Source: Candidatus Ventrousia excrementavium
GTDB lineage: Bacteria > Bacillota > Clostridia > Oscillospirales > Butyricicoccaceae
Direction of reading: 5' to 3'
Assembly: GCA_018714845.1 (NCBI GenBank)
Contig: DVMR01000060.1
Coordinates: 1-32,570, forward strand
Length of the DNA stretch: 32,570 nt
The position numbers and the translations under genes were made by a program. The notes beneath the pieces are model-generated. The model was given only the letters and a program-made list of their open reading frames with translations, did not search any database and was not told the origin of the DNA. Positions within the stretch are counted from its first letter, which is position 1. Each line of letters opens with the position of its first letter. Below are positions 7,753 to 16,065 of this stretch, in pieces.

Positions 7753-7853
7753 GTAAGAAGCCGCGCAGGTGTCCTGTTTCTTCCTGCAATGCATCAGTTT
7801 TTGAAGGTTGGCTTCCAACAGGCAAAACAGCTTTTTTAACTGCCAATGCCGAC

Positions 7854-7891
7854 AGCAGGGCGGCAGCCGGAAAACCAGCTGCCGCCCTGCT
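7854..7891. repeat. Perfect 14-bp inverted repeat, possible terminator
   Basis: AGCAGGGCGGCAGC (7854-7867) is exactly repeated in inverse at 7878-7891 around a 10-nt loop. It lies downstream of the small membrane gene and upstream of the restriction-modification promoter. Neither side has a proper U-tract, so terminator function is only possible; the remaining 7683-7952 sequence shows nothing else. Confidence 0.5.
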
Positions 7892-7952
7892 ACCGTTTTA
7901 CTTGATTCACGCCAAAAATCGAAGTAGTGTTGACTTCAGGCCCGCCCCGAAA

Positions 7953-8144
7953 TCACCTTTTTTCATATTTCTCCCTTATTTTTCTGATCGTATATTCTGT
8001 CAGTCCGACGCTGACAATCAATGCAATGATCAGACAGACGACCGCCAACAAATTCGCAGTCACGCTTAACGTGTTTCTGAAAATCAGATCAATAATCACC
8101 AGAAAAACAAAAAAGTACACGACTGTGAAAAATGCTCTGAGCAT
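7953..8144 (-). CDS. Small two-helix membrane protein of unknown function
   Basis: A 63-aa frame with hydrophobic spans at about residues 4-23 and 30-50, followed by a strongly basic tail (IRKIREKYEKR). GAGGTGG lies about 9 nt before the ATG, which supports real translation. It stands alone upstream of the restriction-modification operon in the same direction; both neighbouring gaps are AT-rich. No family is recognised and no function is proposed. Confidence 0.6.
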   Translation of the reverse strand: MLRAFFTVVYFFVFLVIIDLIFRNTLSVTANLLAVVCLIIALIVSVGLTEYTIRKIREKYEKR

Positions 8145-8342
8145 TCCAATGCCACCTCACTCATTTTCTGTGTCCATACTCTGTCCTTCGGCAACATTAT
8201 ATATAAATTATAATATAAAAAGGACAATATCGTTACTGCGCAAAAGCATCAGCTGATTTTGCGCTAAAAGCAACAAAAACAGGTCGTCTTTTTGAACGAT
8301 CCGTACAGACTGCCGTTACCGCTCCTGGAGCAGGCTCCATTC

Positions 8343-8371
8343 TTGACGGAAAAACGCTTTTCCTGTAACAT
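8343..8371 (+). promoter_or_regulatory. Sigma-A-type promoter for the MATE gene
   Basis: TTGACG (8343-8348) and TAACAT (8366-8371) are 17 bp apart, 60-odd bp upstream of the MATE start. The rest of 8145-8342 is AT-rich with no recognisable gene. Confidence 0.45.
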
Positions 8372-8433
8372 AAAAATGCCGTTCGGGTGACTGGCCGGCG
8401 GCGCTTTTTATGATTATGATTGGATGGGTGACC

Positions 8434-9822
8434 ATGGCAAAACTTTTCGCACGGCTTATCGAACCGCCCCGAGACCGAATTCCCGCAGAGAAACAGATGT
8501 TTTCCAACGCTGACCTCAAGGCGCTGATTATCCCGCTCATCATCGAGCAGGTTCTGGTCATGACGGTCGGCATGGCCGACACCATGATGGTGTCGCACGC
8601 CGGCGAGGCCGCCATTTCTGGCGTGTCTCTGGTCGACATGATTAACGGTGTTTTTACTTACGTTTTCAATGCACTGGCAACCGGCGGTGTCATCGTCGTC
8701 TCGCAGTACATGGGCAATCAGGACCTGGTCCGGGCCCGCCGCTCAGCCAGCCAGCTGATTCTGATTTCAGTGCTGGCCTCACTCGTCTTTCTCGGCGGTA
8801 TGATGCTGGGCAACCGTTCGCTTCTCGGCCTGCTCTTTGGCCAAATCGAGGATTCCGTCATGGATGCCGCGCTGACCTATCTTGTCATCACAGCCTTTTC
8901 CTATCCCTTTATGGCGGCCTACAGCGCCTTTGCCGCCCTGTTCCGCGCCATGGGCAACTCACGCGTCACCATGCGCGTCTCGCTTGGAATGAACATCATG
9001 AACGTCATCGGCAACGCCATTGGCGTGTTCGTTCTTGAAGCCGGCGTGGCCGGCGTCGCCATTTCATCGCTCCTTGCGCGCGCCGCGGCCGCTGCTGTTT
9101 TGTTTGTCATGCTGCTCGATCAGAAGCGGCCTATCTCTATCCGTGTTCGCGAAGTCTTTTCGCTGAGCGGCGATCTGGTTCGCCGCATTTTAAAAATTGC
9201 CATTCCGAGCGGTGTTGAAAGCGGTTTTTTCCAAATCAGTCGTGTTATTCTGACCAGTATTATCGCCACCTTCGGCACGGCGCAAATCGCCGCAAACGGC
9301 GTCGCCGTATCCATTGACAACATCAATACCATTGTCAACTCTGCCATGAGTCTGGCACTGCCGACCGTTGTAGGCCGCTGTGTCGGTGCAGGCGACTATG
9401 CCCAGGCCACCTATTATATTAAAAAGATGCTGCTCATTGCCCAGTTCGGCTCTATGATTATCAATATCACCGTCTTTCTGTCCCTGCCTGCAGTGCTCAG
9501 TCTATACGACCTGTCGGCTGAGGCCGCGTGGTACGCCGGTGTTCTTGTGGCCATTCACAGCGGCTGGACCATTCTGCTGGGTACGTCCTCAGGTCCGCTG
9601 CCTTCGGCGCTGCGCGCTGCCGGCGACGCGCGCTACACGATGACAATCGCTGTGCTCGGTCTGCTCATCGGCCGGTTGTTTTTCTCCGTCGTATTCAGCC
9701 TGTGGCTTGACCTGGGCATCATCGGCATGTGGCTGGCCATGGGCACCCACTGGAGCTTCAACAGCATCGGCGGCTATCTGCGTTTTCGCAGTGGAAAATG
9801 GAAGACCAAAAAAGTCATTTAG
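8434..9822 (+). CDS. MATE family multidrug/toxin efflux transporter
   Basis: A polytopic membrane protein of about 462 aa with the twelve-helix, two-repeat organisation of the MATE (DinF/NorM) family, which exports cationic or toxic compounds using a Na+ or H+ gradient. Family-typical stretches include EQVLVMTVGMADTMMVSHAG in the first helices, SQYMGNQDLVRAR after helix 2, and LPTVVGRCVGAGDYAQA in the second repeat. The chosen ATG (8434) has GGATGGG a few bases upstream; an in-frame ATG at 8410 without a good site would add 8 residues. The next gene begins about 33 bp downstream and is likely co-transcribed. The substrate cannot be deduced. Confidence 0.9.
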   Translation: MAKLFARLIEPPRDRIPAEKQMFSNADLKALIIPLIIEQVLVMTVGMADTMMVSHAGEAAISGVSLVDMINGVFTYVFNALATGGVIVVSQYMGNQDLVRARRSASQLILISVLASLVFLGGMMLGNRSLLGLLFGQIEDSVMDAALTYLVITAFSYPFMAAYSAFAALFRAMGNSRVTMRVSLGMNIMNVIGNAIGVFVLEAGVAGVAISSLLARAAAAAVLFVMLLDQKRPISIRVREVFSLSGDLVRRILKIAIPSGVESGFFQISRVILTSIIATFGTAQIAANGVAVSIDNINTIVNSAMSLALPTVVGRCVGAGDYAQATYYIKKMLLIAQFGSMIINITVFLSLPAVLSLYDLSAEAAWYAGVLVAIHSGWTILLGTSSGPLPSALRAAGDARYTMTIAVLGLLIGRLFFSVVFSLWLDLGIIGMWLAMGTHWSFNSIGGYLRFRSGKWKTKKVI

Positions 9823-9855
9823 CTGCTGACTATATGAAAAAGGAAGTTATTGTTC

Positions 9856-10497
9856 ATGTGGTTTGAAGGCCCGATTCGGCAAAAACAGGTCACGCATGAC
9901 TTTTTACGGCAGGCAGTCTGTACGGCTGCCATCGTTTTGACCGGCTTTGGTCTGGGTGTCTTTTCAAAATATCTGGATTACCGCCAGACTGATCTGCCGC
10001 GGCTGCTCGCCCTGCTCGATCAGGGTCTCGACCTGCACAACTTTTTGGGCGAACTTGCGCCGTGGCTTCTGTTATGCGCCGCTCTGGCCGCATACAGCAG
10101 AACTCCTGTGCGTGCTGCTGTCAATGTGTTCGGTTTCCTCTCCGCCATGCTTGCGGGATACTATCTGTACTGTGCGCAGGTCGCCGGTTTTTTCCCAAAA
10201 AGCTACGCTCTCATTTGGGCCGGCCTGACGGTGTTGTCCCCGCTTCCCGCATTTTTATGCTGGTATGCAAAGGGGCAGGGACCTGTCGCCATCGGCCTGT
10301 CGGCCGCCGTGCTGGCTGTGTTCATCAGCACAACCTGTTCTTATGGCTTCTGGTATTTCTCTGTACGATCGCTTCCCGATGCCGCCGTCCTGTTGCTGGC
10401 CGTGCTTTTATTTCGGCGCCCTTTGCGTGAGATGCTGCTCATGCTGGCGCTGAGTGCTCTTCTGGCGATTGTCCTTCAGATGATTTTTCCGTTTTAA
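9856..10497 (+). CDS. Polytopic membrane protein of unknown function
   Basis: A 213-aa, very hydrophobic protein with about seven predicted spans, starting with IVLTGFGLGVFSKYLDYRQ and ending at LLAIVLQMIFPF. The ATG at 9856 is chosen because AGGAAG (9841-9846) lies 9 nt upstream; an in-frame TTG at 9850 is too close to that site. It follows the MATE gene closely on the same strand and is probably in its operon, but no motif links it to transport. I do not recognise the family with confidence. Confidence 0.75.
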   Translation: MWFEGPIRQKQVTHDFLRQAVCTAAIVLTGFGLGVFSKYLDYRQTDLPRLLALLDQGLDLHNFLGELAPWLLLCAALAAYSRTPVRAAVNVFGFLSAMLAGYYLYCAQVAGFFPKSYALIWAGLTVLSPLPAFLCWYAKGQGPVAIGLSAAVLAVFISTTCSYGFWYFSVRSLPDAAVLLLAVLLFRRPLREMLLMLALSALLAIVLQMIFPF

Positions 10498-10555
10498 AAA
10501 CAGCGTGTGTCTGTACTCTGAACAGCTGATTTCACATATCCGCGAGCCTGCCAGA

Positions 10556-10585
10556 TTGAGCAGCCTGATTCGCTGCGCCTATAAT
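10556..10585 (+). promoter_or_regulatory. Promoter-like element (upstream of a tandem pair)
   Basis: TTGAGC (10556-10561) and a perfect TATAAT (10580-10585) are 18 bp apart. A second, better-matched promoter follows at 10629. No plus-strand gene lies downstream. Confidence 0.4.
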
Positions 10586-10628
10586 GTCTGCAGCTCGCGT
10601 TGACATTGTAAATTTTCCCATTTAGTGC

Positions 10629-10657
10629 TTGACGCTGACAAAACGCTGTGATATAGT
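10629..10657 (+). promoter_or_regulatory. Near-consensus sigma-A promoter driving a gene-less transcript
   Basis: TTGACG (10629-10634) and TATAGT (10652-10657) are 17 bp apart. The predicted start is near 10664, pointing to a terminator about 120 nt downstream. Confidence 0.6.
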
Positions 10658-10663
10658 GTAAAA

Positions 10664-10790
10664 GCAAGCCGAGCTTTATCTATCTACCGCGATAACTGGC
10701 AAGGGATTGCGGCCGGTTTTGCTGAAAACGTGTATAACGTATATAAAAAGAGCCGGTGGCCTTTGAAGGCCGGCCGGCTCTTTCTTTTTT
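10664..10790 (+). ncRNA. Putative small RNA (about 125 nt)
   Basis: The stretch lies between a good promoter and an intrinsic terminator, with no start codon carrying a ribosome binding site and no plus-strand gene after it. A CCGC...GCGG hairpin is possible near 10687-10715. A GGCCGG segment near 10712 could also pair with the CCGGCC of the terminator stem, which would allow alternative folds. It matches no RNA family I recognise. It is convergent with the DUF4261 gene, so antisense contact is limited to the shared terminator. Confidence 0.4.
10746..10790. terminator. Bidirectional intrinsic terminator
   Basis: AAGAGCCGG...CCGGCTCTT forms a GC-rich hairpin at about 10747-10783 with T-rich flanks both ways (TTTCTTTTTT on the plus strand, TTTTTATA on the minus strand). 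It can end the putative small RNA and the convergent DUF4261 gene. Confidence 0.75.
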
Positions 10791-10792
10791 GT

Positions 10793-11740
10793 TCAAACTA
10801 TGACGGTCTCTTCCGGCCTGACAGGGCAAATCTCCAGCACCCTGCGGCGCGGTTTGGCCAGAGAATTGCCGTGCTGGCAGGGCCATCTTCCTCCGTCAAC
10901 TCCTTCAAGCGTATCGCCGTCATTAATAACGTCGCCATTTTGATACAGATAAGCCGCCACGCTGCGCAGGAAGCCGGCCACACGAGCCGGGTCCAAACCC
11001 TCACAGCGGCATTGCAGGTCAGGCAGTCCGATGGCGGTCAGTCCCAGTGTGTCCACCAGCTCTTCGTTCGAGTCCGTATCGTACAAGCACCGCACATGCA
11101 GGCCACCGTCCAAAAAATGCAGTTCAGGTGAATGCCAGTGCGGTGTCCGGTAAAACTCACGCGTGACCAGTTTTTGGCTGTGCGGCCAGTAGATTCCGAT
11201 ACAGTCAGGGGACTGCTGCAAAATGACGTCAGCGCAGTGTGCAATCATGCCGTACTGCTCCACTCTGCACAGGGAATCGGATGTCGTGCAGCTGCATGTC
11301 AGGGAGTACCGAAGCTGATTGGCCGACAGTTCATGACGTTTCTCACCGTGCCAAAGCTGTATGGCAGCTTTCCATTTTTCTGCATCAAAGATCTCCGGGC
11401 CTGTGATGGAAAGCTGACAAACCCGGTCTCCATGTCCGGTGCTGTCCTGATGACCGTACAGCATCCAGCTGCAGGTCCTTTCATCGCTGTGCTCCCGCTC
11501 CAACTGCCCGATGACCAGATCTGTATATCCCAGTTGATGTGCCAATGCCTTTTCAAAAGCATCAGGCTTGGGCATGCGGATTGGCCGTGCAAAGGCTGGG
11601 ATAAAATAATAGACCGGCTGCCAGCTGCCAACCAGTTCCATTTCATATTCACTTTCAGCGTCGCTATATTCTGCTAAGCGCCGTTTCGGCGTTTTGTCCG
11701 ACTTTTTTCTGTTTTTCCTTCCAAACCTGAAAAACGCCAT
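10793..11740 (-). CDS. DUF4261 domain-containing protein
   Basis: A 315-aa soluble protein that begins with a very basic segment (MAFFRFGRKNRKKSDKTPKRR), then an N-terminal domain and a C-terminal part resembling DUF4261: CIGIYWPHSQKLVTREFY, then LGLTAIGLPDLQCRCEGLD and YLYQNGDVINDGDTLEG. The family is common in Firmicutes and has no established biochemical role. The ATG at 11740 has AGGTGA 6 nt upstream; a frame extension to 11821 lacks a site and is AT-rich. Terminators flank it, so it appears monocistronic. The upstream gap (11741-11927) is AT-rich and holds only the terminator of the next operon. Confidence 0.75.
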   Translation of the reverse strand: MAFFRFGRKNRKKSDKTPKRRLAEYSDAESEYEMELVGSWQPVYYFIPAFARPIRMPKPDAFEKALAHQLGYTDLVIGQLEREHSDERTCSWMLYGHQDSTGHGDRVCQLSITGPEIFDAEKWKAAIQLWHGEKRHELSANQLRYSLTCSCTTSDSLCRVEQYGMIAHCADVILQQSPDCIGIYWPHSQKLVTREFYRTPHWHSPELHFLDGGLHVRCLYDTDSNEELVDTLGLTAIGLPDLQCRCEGLDPARVAGFLRSVAAYLYQNGDVINDGDTLEGVDGGRWPCQHGNSLAKPRRRVLEICPVRPEETVIV

Positions 11741-11927
11741 TTTATTCACCTGAATTTCTGTTTTTTTGATTTTGAATTTACAAAATTCATTGCTTTTATT
11801 GCTATATAAGCAATATACCACAAAATATTGGAAAATTCTACATATATTTACTTTATTATCCTTTTTTGTATAAGAATTTAAGTTTCTTCATATTCTATTT
11901 GCCGTCATGCCCTCCGCTGTATCTCAA

Positions 11928-11964
11928 AAAACACCCGCTGACAGAAGCTGTCTGCGGGTGTTTT
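11928..11964 (-). terminator. Intrinsic terminator of the serine hydrolase operon
   Basis: AAAACACCCGC...GCGGGTGTTTT with an inner TGACAG/CTGTC stem and one mismatch forms a long hairpin, followed on the minus strand by a T run. Confidence 0.8.
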
Positions 11965-11990
11965 CACATATTGGGTTTATGTTCTGACAG

Positions 11991-13385
11991 TCAGTCTCCG
12001 CTCTTTATTTTGGGAATCATCCTATAGCCGCCGCCCAGTGCATAAACCTGGCCGTCTGCATCATGGTAAACGCTGACCAGCATATCTTCAATCAGGCCGC
12101 GCACGCGCAGCATATAGCGGTTGATTGGATAAGCGATGGTCTCACTGCCGTCAATCACCACTTTGAACTGCGCACCATCCCGGCTGACATCGACCGTTGT
12201 CCCTTCACCAGACAGATATCGGCCACAGACGCTTTCCATCAGCTCGTCATTCCACTCGATAGGCTCCAGCCCTTCTGACGAGGCCTCGGCGCTGTATCCC
12301 GACGCCAGGCGGATGGCCATTTCTGCAATGGCACTCGCCGTGACCTGCGCGGTGTTACACAGAACGATGACTGCTATTCCCGACTCTTCCGACCAGTCCA
12401 GATGAGCGGCCACCCCAGGCTGGTCGCCGCCATGCCCCCAAACGGTCATGGCCCCCACGGCTTTGCACCGCAAGCCATATCCATAATATCCGTTGAGCTC
12501 GCACCGAACCCGCGGGCGAAGCATTTCCCTGATGCCGTACTCGCTGAGTACGCGCTCCCCGGACGGGCTTTTTCCGTGGTTTAAGTACATGAGCGCGTAC
12601 TTTTTCATATCATTAAGCGTGGATTTGACACCGCCCGCCCCGGCGTGCGGAGACTGGTCGTCCTGCATGGTCCAGTCGTCCGCCATCTGTTCTCCGCGCC
12701 GCTGGTACAGCTTTGAAATCTGGTTCCCCTGCCACAACAGGCGCACGCCGCTACTGTGCATTCCCAGCGGGGCAAGGATGTGCTTTTCCACATACTGCGC
12801 AAAGGTCGGCTCGCCTCCGTACAGGCGGACGAGTTCGCTCAGCAGCGCGAAGCTGTCATTGCTGTAACTGAAATTCTCTCCGGGCCGGCCGGTAAAAACC
12901 GTCTGCCCGTTCATACTCGCAAGCAGCTGCTCCAGCCCTCTTTCCGCCACCCGCACATCAAGATACGGGTCGACGGTGTCCGACAGTCCGAGTTCGGCCA
13001 CCACCTGAGCGACGCTCTGCCGCGGCAGGGGATAAAACCCGCCGATATGGCTGATCAAATGCCTGACAAGCACATCGCTGCGCGCAAAGCCGGGAACGTA
13101 GTCTCTGACCGGCTTTTCAATATCAATGACACCGCGCTCGTACAACTGCATTACAGCCAGTGCCGTAAAGGATTTCGAGATGGACGCAATACCTACCAGT
13201 GTGTCAGCCGTCATAGGCAGTCCCTGCTTCTGGTCCCGGGCTCCAAAACATTTTTCATACAGTACCGTACCATCGGCGTTGATGACTGATACTGCCAGTC
13301 CGACAGCGGATTCCGCATCTATCACGCGCTGGATAAAGGCTTCAAAGATGCTGATATTTTCCGGCTGGTTTTTCATATTCATCAT
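11991..13385 (-). CDS. Serine hydrolase of the beta-lactamase/penicillin-binding class C family
   Basis: A 464-aa protein with the class C serine-hydrolase triad of motifs: SISK (S68-x-x-K71), Y174-S-N176 (FSYSN) and H318-G-G320 in place of KTG. Residues about 375-464 form an extra C-terminal beta domain seen in many esterase-type members. There is no signal peptide, so it probably acts in the cytosol as an esterase, amidase or peptidase rather than as a secreted beta-lactamase. The ATG overlaps the stop of the upstream symporter gene by 4 bp (ATGA), so the two are translationally coupled. The pairing suggests hydrolysis of something the symporter imports. Confidence 0.88.
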   Translation of the reverse strand: MMNMKNQPENISIFEAFIQRVIDAESAVGLAVSVINADGTVLYEKCFGARDQKQGLPMTADTLVGIASISKSFTALAVMQLYERGVIDIEKPVRDYVPGFARSDVLVRHLISHIGGFYPLPRQSVAQVVAELGLSDTVDPYLDVRVAERGLEQLLASMNGQTVFTGRPGENFSYSNDSFALLSELVRLYGGEPTFAQYVEKHILAPLGMHSSGVRLLWQGNQISKLYQRRGEQMADDWTMQDDQSPHAGAGGVKSTLNDMKKYALMYLNHGKSPSGERVLSEYGIREMLRPRVRCELNGYYGYGLRCKAVGAMTVWGHGGDQPGVAAHLDWSEESGIAVIVLCNTAQVTASAIAEMAIRLASGYSAEASSEGLEPIEWNDELMESVCGRYLSGEGTTVDVSRDGAQFKVVIDGSETIAYPINRYMLRVRGLIEDMLVSVYHDADGQVYALGGGYRMIPKIKSGD

Positions 13386-14764
13386 TTCCCTTCCTTTTCA
13401 CGGTTCATTATCCGGACCGAGTCCTCAATGCGCACGCGGAGTGCCACGACCAGCATCAGCGCAGCGGTGAGCATGGGCACAATGCCCATAAAGGCCTCAA
13501 TCGCACTGATGGTCCCCTGCGACTGCACTGCCAGCTCACTGCTGTACCCGTTGATTTCCAGCGTCATGCCGATGGCAAAGGAGCACAGGGCGAGTCCCAC
13601 TTTGGAGACTGTAGAATTGATGGCCGAAATCATGTTTTCAATGCGTTTTCCCTTGCGCCAGCCGATGATATCGGCAATTTCCGCCCGGTTGGTGTTGATC
13701 GCGTTGATGCTGAAGGCCACGCCAATGCCGACCAGCAGGCCATTGACGACTGCCGCCGCCATGGACGCCGGGGAAAAGACAAAATATACTTTGGAAAGCA
13801 TCAGCAGAGCAGCCGACAAAATCATGGTCTTTTTCCGGCCGATTTTTTTGTGAATCATGCTGACAAAGGGAAGCGCTACCATAGTCGCCAGAATATACGC
13901 CGCCATAATCAGGGTCACGGCGCCTGAATCGCCAAGCACATAAGTGGCATAGTAGACAATCGTTGACGTGACAAATGCGATGCTGAAGTTGTAAAATAAC
14001 GCAAAGAGTGTATTTTCGACCCACTCACGGCAGCCGAACAGCAGCACGATTGCTTCTTTCAGACTAACCTTTTGCTCACTTCCCGCCTCGGGCAGGATGC
14101 GTTCACGCGTTGTAAAGTAGTGCAGCAGCGAACCAAAAATCAAAATACAGCCTACGATAACAGCACCCCAGAAAAAGCCGTACCTCGGATTGATCAGCCT
14201 GCCGTCTTCTGAAACGCCGCTCAGCGTATTGATAAGCGGCCAGCAGCCCAGGGTCGCCAGAATGACGCCAATGCCCGAGCCGCCCGACACAAAGACATTG
14301 AGCGAGATTCGCTCGTTGACGCCCCTGGCCGCAAGTGTTGTCATCGAGCCGCTGGGAATCATGTTAAAGGTCCTGCACAGGTCATACAGCAGATAGACTG
14401 TGATAAAATATGCAAATACAAAATGTGCGGGTATGTCCATCACAGTAAAGGTCAGCACGAACATAACGGCTGTCGGCACGGCGAACCAGAGCGCATATGG
14501 ACGGGCGACTTCACCATTTTTGAAGCGCCGATTGGTCGAGATAAAACCGACCAGCGGATCGTTAACGCCGTCCCATACTGTCCCAATCAGCGAAGCGGAA
14601 CCTGCCAGGCCCGGCGTAATCCCCAAAACATCGGTGAGGAAGAAAAGCAGAAAGGTCGAGACAAAGTTAGTACACACGTCAAGCGCCATGGCAAAGGCGC
14701 CAAAGCCCAGCTTTTCCAAAAGACCGATTTTCTCAGCAGTTGATTTAATTGCGATTTTCGCCAT
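13382..14764 (-). CDS. GPH (MelB-type) sugar or glycoside:cation symporter family MFS protein
   Basis: A 460-aa, twelve-span membrane protein. The N-terminal stretch WDGVNDPLVGFISTNRR (about 64-80) fits the GPH signature, with D65 and D69 matching the paired acids used for Na+ binding in MelB. The long cytoplasmic loop and second half (SINAINTNRAEIADIIGWRKG) also fit GPH members. The ATG at 14764 is supported by AAGGGGG about 8 nt upstream. It is first in a two-gene operon with the serine hydrolase and divergent from a LysR regulator. The family carries glycosides, hexuronides and related solutes; the substrate here is unknown. Confidence 0.85.
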   Translation of the reverse strand: MAKIAIKSTAEKIGLLEKLGFGAFAMALDVCTNFVSTFLLFFLTDVLGITPGLAGSASLIGTVWDGVNDPLVGFISTNRRFKNGEVARPYALWFAVPTAVMFVLTFTVMDIPAHFVFAYFITVYLLYDLCRTFNMIPSGSMTTLAARGVNERISLNVFVSGGSGIGVILATLGCWPLINTLSGVSEDGRLINPRYGFFWGAVIVGCILIFGSLLHYFTTRERILPEAGSEQKVSLKEAIVLLFGCREWVENTLFALFYNFSIAFVTSTIVYYATYVLGDSGAVTLIMAAYILATMVALPFVSMIHKKIGRKKTMILSAALLMLSKVYFVFSPASMAAAVVNGLLVGIGVAFSINAINTNRAEIADIIGWRKGKRIENMISAINSTVSKVGLALCSFAIGMTLEINGYSSELAVQSQGTISAIEAFMGIVPMLTAALMLVVALRVRIEDSVRIMNREKEGK

Positions 14765-14873
14765 GAATGGACCCCCTTTTTGACAAATTACGTAAGCAGG
14801 TCCGCTTTGCACGTCCGCGCCGGCAGTCCGTCTGCCTTTGCGCCACATTGGTCATGCTCCCTGCCACATTTTC

Positions 14874-14902
14874 ATTTTATCAGGCGAAAGCAGCCTGTGC
14901 AA
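14874..14902 (-). promoter_or_regulatory. Promoter of the symporter/serine hydrolase operon
   Basis: On the minus strand, TTGCAC (14902-14897) and TAAAAT (14879-14874) are 17 bp apart. It lies in the 257-bp divergent region shared with the LysR gene. Confidence 0.5.
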
Positions 14903-14973
14903 TCACTGCGGACGTGGTCTTTTTCGAACGCTGCATAGAAAGAATTCATACCTGTTTGACAAGAACGCCTCGT

Positions 14974-15002
14974 TTGACAGCCCTGTTTTTAGATGATATG
15001 AT
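14974..15002 (+). promoter_or_regulatory. Promoter of the LysR-type regulator
   Basis: A perfect TTGACA (14974-14979) and TATGAT (14997-15002) are 17 bp apart. The predicted start falls only about 13 nt before the ATG. A second GTTTGACA at 14954-14961 repeats the -35 region 18 bp upstream; the pair could be a regulator site. Confidence 0.6.
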
Positions 15003-15021
15003 AAATATTGAGGTGGCATTT

Positions 15022-15948
15022 ATGACATTGCGGCAGATACAGTATATTGTGGAGGTCGAACGGCTGGGCTCTTTGAGCAACGCTGCCAAATCTCTTTTCA
15101 TCTCGCAGTCCACGCTGAGCTTTGCCATCAAGGACCTGGAGCGCGAGCTGGGCTTTCCTCTTTTTGAACGCACGCGCACCGGTATGCGGCCCACGGACGG
15201 CGGCCTGGTCTTTTTGAAAAAGGCACACGCTGCTCTCAACGCCTTTGCTGAGCTTGAAAACACCATGCCTGACGCCCACTCCGAAACAGCTCACCTGCGC
15301 ATCGCCACAGTGCAGTCAGGCTTTCTGCCCCATGTCCTGCAGTGCATAACACCCGAGTTTGAAGAACTCTCTGTCCCGTTTCGTCTCAAATGCCGCGGTT
15401 GCGAGACAGGCGAGGTTGTCGATCTGGTAGCGGGCGGCGAATATGATCTGGGCTTTATTTATGCGACCGACCGCCAGCGTCAGGCGTGGAAGCAGGAATT
15501 TTTATCGCGCGGGCTGGCCGTGCGCCGCATCTGCACGCTCGAGGTTTGTGCCATTTTCTCCGAAAGCGACCCGCTCGCCCGGCGCGACAGCGTCTCTTTG
15601 TCCGAGCTTTCCGACTACACCTTTGTGTTCAGCGGCGACGACGGCCTGACGGGATTTTCCAATCTGGCTGACTACAGCTATCAGAATTTTAATCTGAACG
15701 ACCACCGCCGCTATTTTGACGCACAGGATACGCTGCTGCTCAACAGCCTGCTTCGTCAGCCGGGGCGTTTTTCCATCGGGCACAAGTCGGTCTTTCCCCT
15801 GTATTCGTCCGGCCTGGCCTACGTCCCGCTTCACGACCGGCTGTCTGCCCACCTGCTCATGCTGTACATTGCCGACCGCCCTCTGTCCAGATACGCCGAG
15901 GACTTTCTCGCGCTGATGAGCCAAATGGCGCCCCTGATTGAAAAATAA
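15022..15948 (+). CDS. LysR family transcriptional regulator
   Basis: A 308-aa protein of standard LysR length. Residues 1-60 form the winged helix-turn-helix (LGSLSNAAKSLFISQSTLSF, then LERELGFPLFERTRTG), and residues about 88-300 the two-lobe co-inducer domain. ATG at 15022 is chosen because GAGGTGG lies just upstream and the product begins with the usual MTLRQIQYIVEV; upstream in-frame starts would add about 85 unlikely residues. It is divergent from the symporter/hydrolase operon, the classic layout for a LysR protein controlling its neighbour and itself. The inducer is unknown, plausibly the transported compound. Confidence 0.92.
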   Translation: MTLRQIQYIVEVERLGSLSNAAKSLFISQSTLSFAIKDLERELGFPLFERTRTGMRPTDGGLVFLKKAHAALNAFAELENTMPDAHSETAHLRIATVQSGFLPHVLQCITPEFEELSVPFRLKCRGCETGEVVDLVAGGEYDLGFIYATDRQRQAWKQEFLSRGLAVRRICTLEVCAIFSESDPLARRDSVSLSELSDYTFVFSGDDGLTGFSNLADYSYQNFNLNDHRRYFDAQDTLLLNSLLRQPGRFSIGHKSVFPLYSSGLAYVPLHDRLSAHLLMLYIADRPLSRYAEDFLALMSQMAPLIEK

Positions 15949-15954
15949 CAGCTT

Positions 15955-15987
15955 AAAGCCCCGCAGGTCAAAATCCTGCGGGGCTTT
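15955..15987 (+). terminator. Intrinsic terminator of the LysR gene
   Basis: A 13-bp perfect stem (AAAGCCCCGCAGG with CCTGCGGGGCTTT) and T-rich tail begin 6 bp after the stop codon. Confidence 0.9.
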
Positions 15988-16065
15988 TTATTTCATCATA
16001 TTTACTGTCGCGCCGTCAGCAGGGGGCGTTTTGGCGCTGCATGGATTTCCGCCGCCTGTATGGCA

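Noticed and set aside
7629-8069. 146-codon plus-strand frame between the methyltransferase and membrane genes
   Set aside because: No RBS or family features; it overlaps the minus-strand promoter and leader ORF that are better supported.
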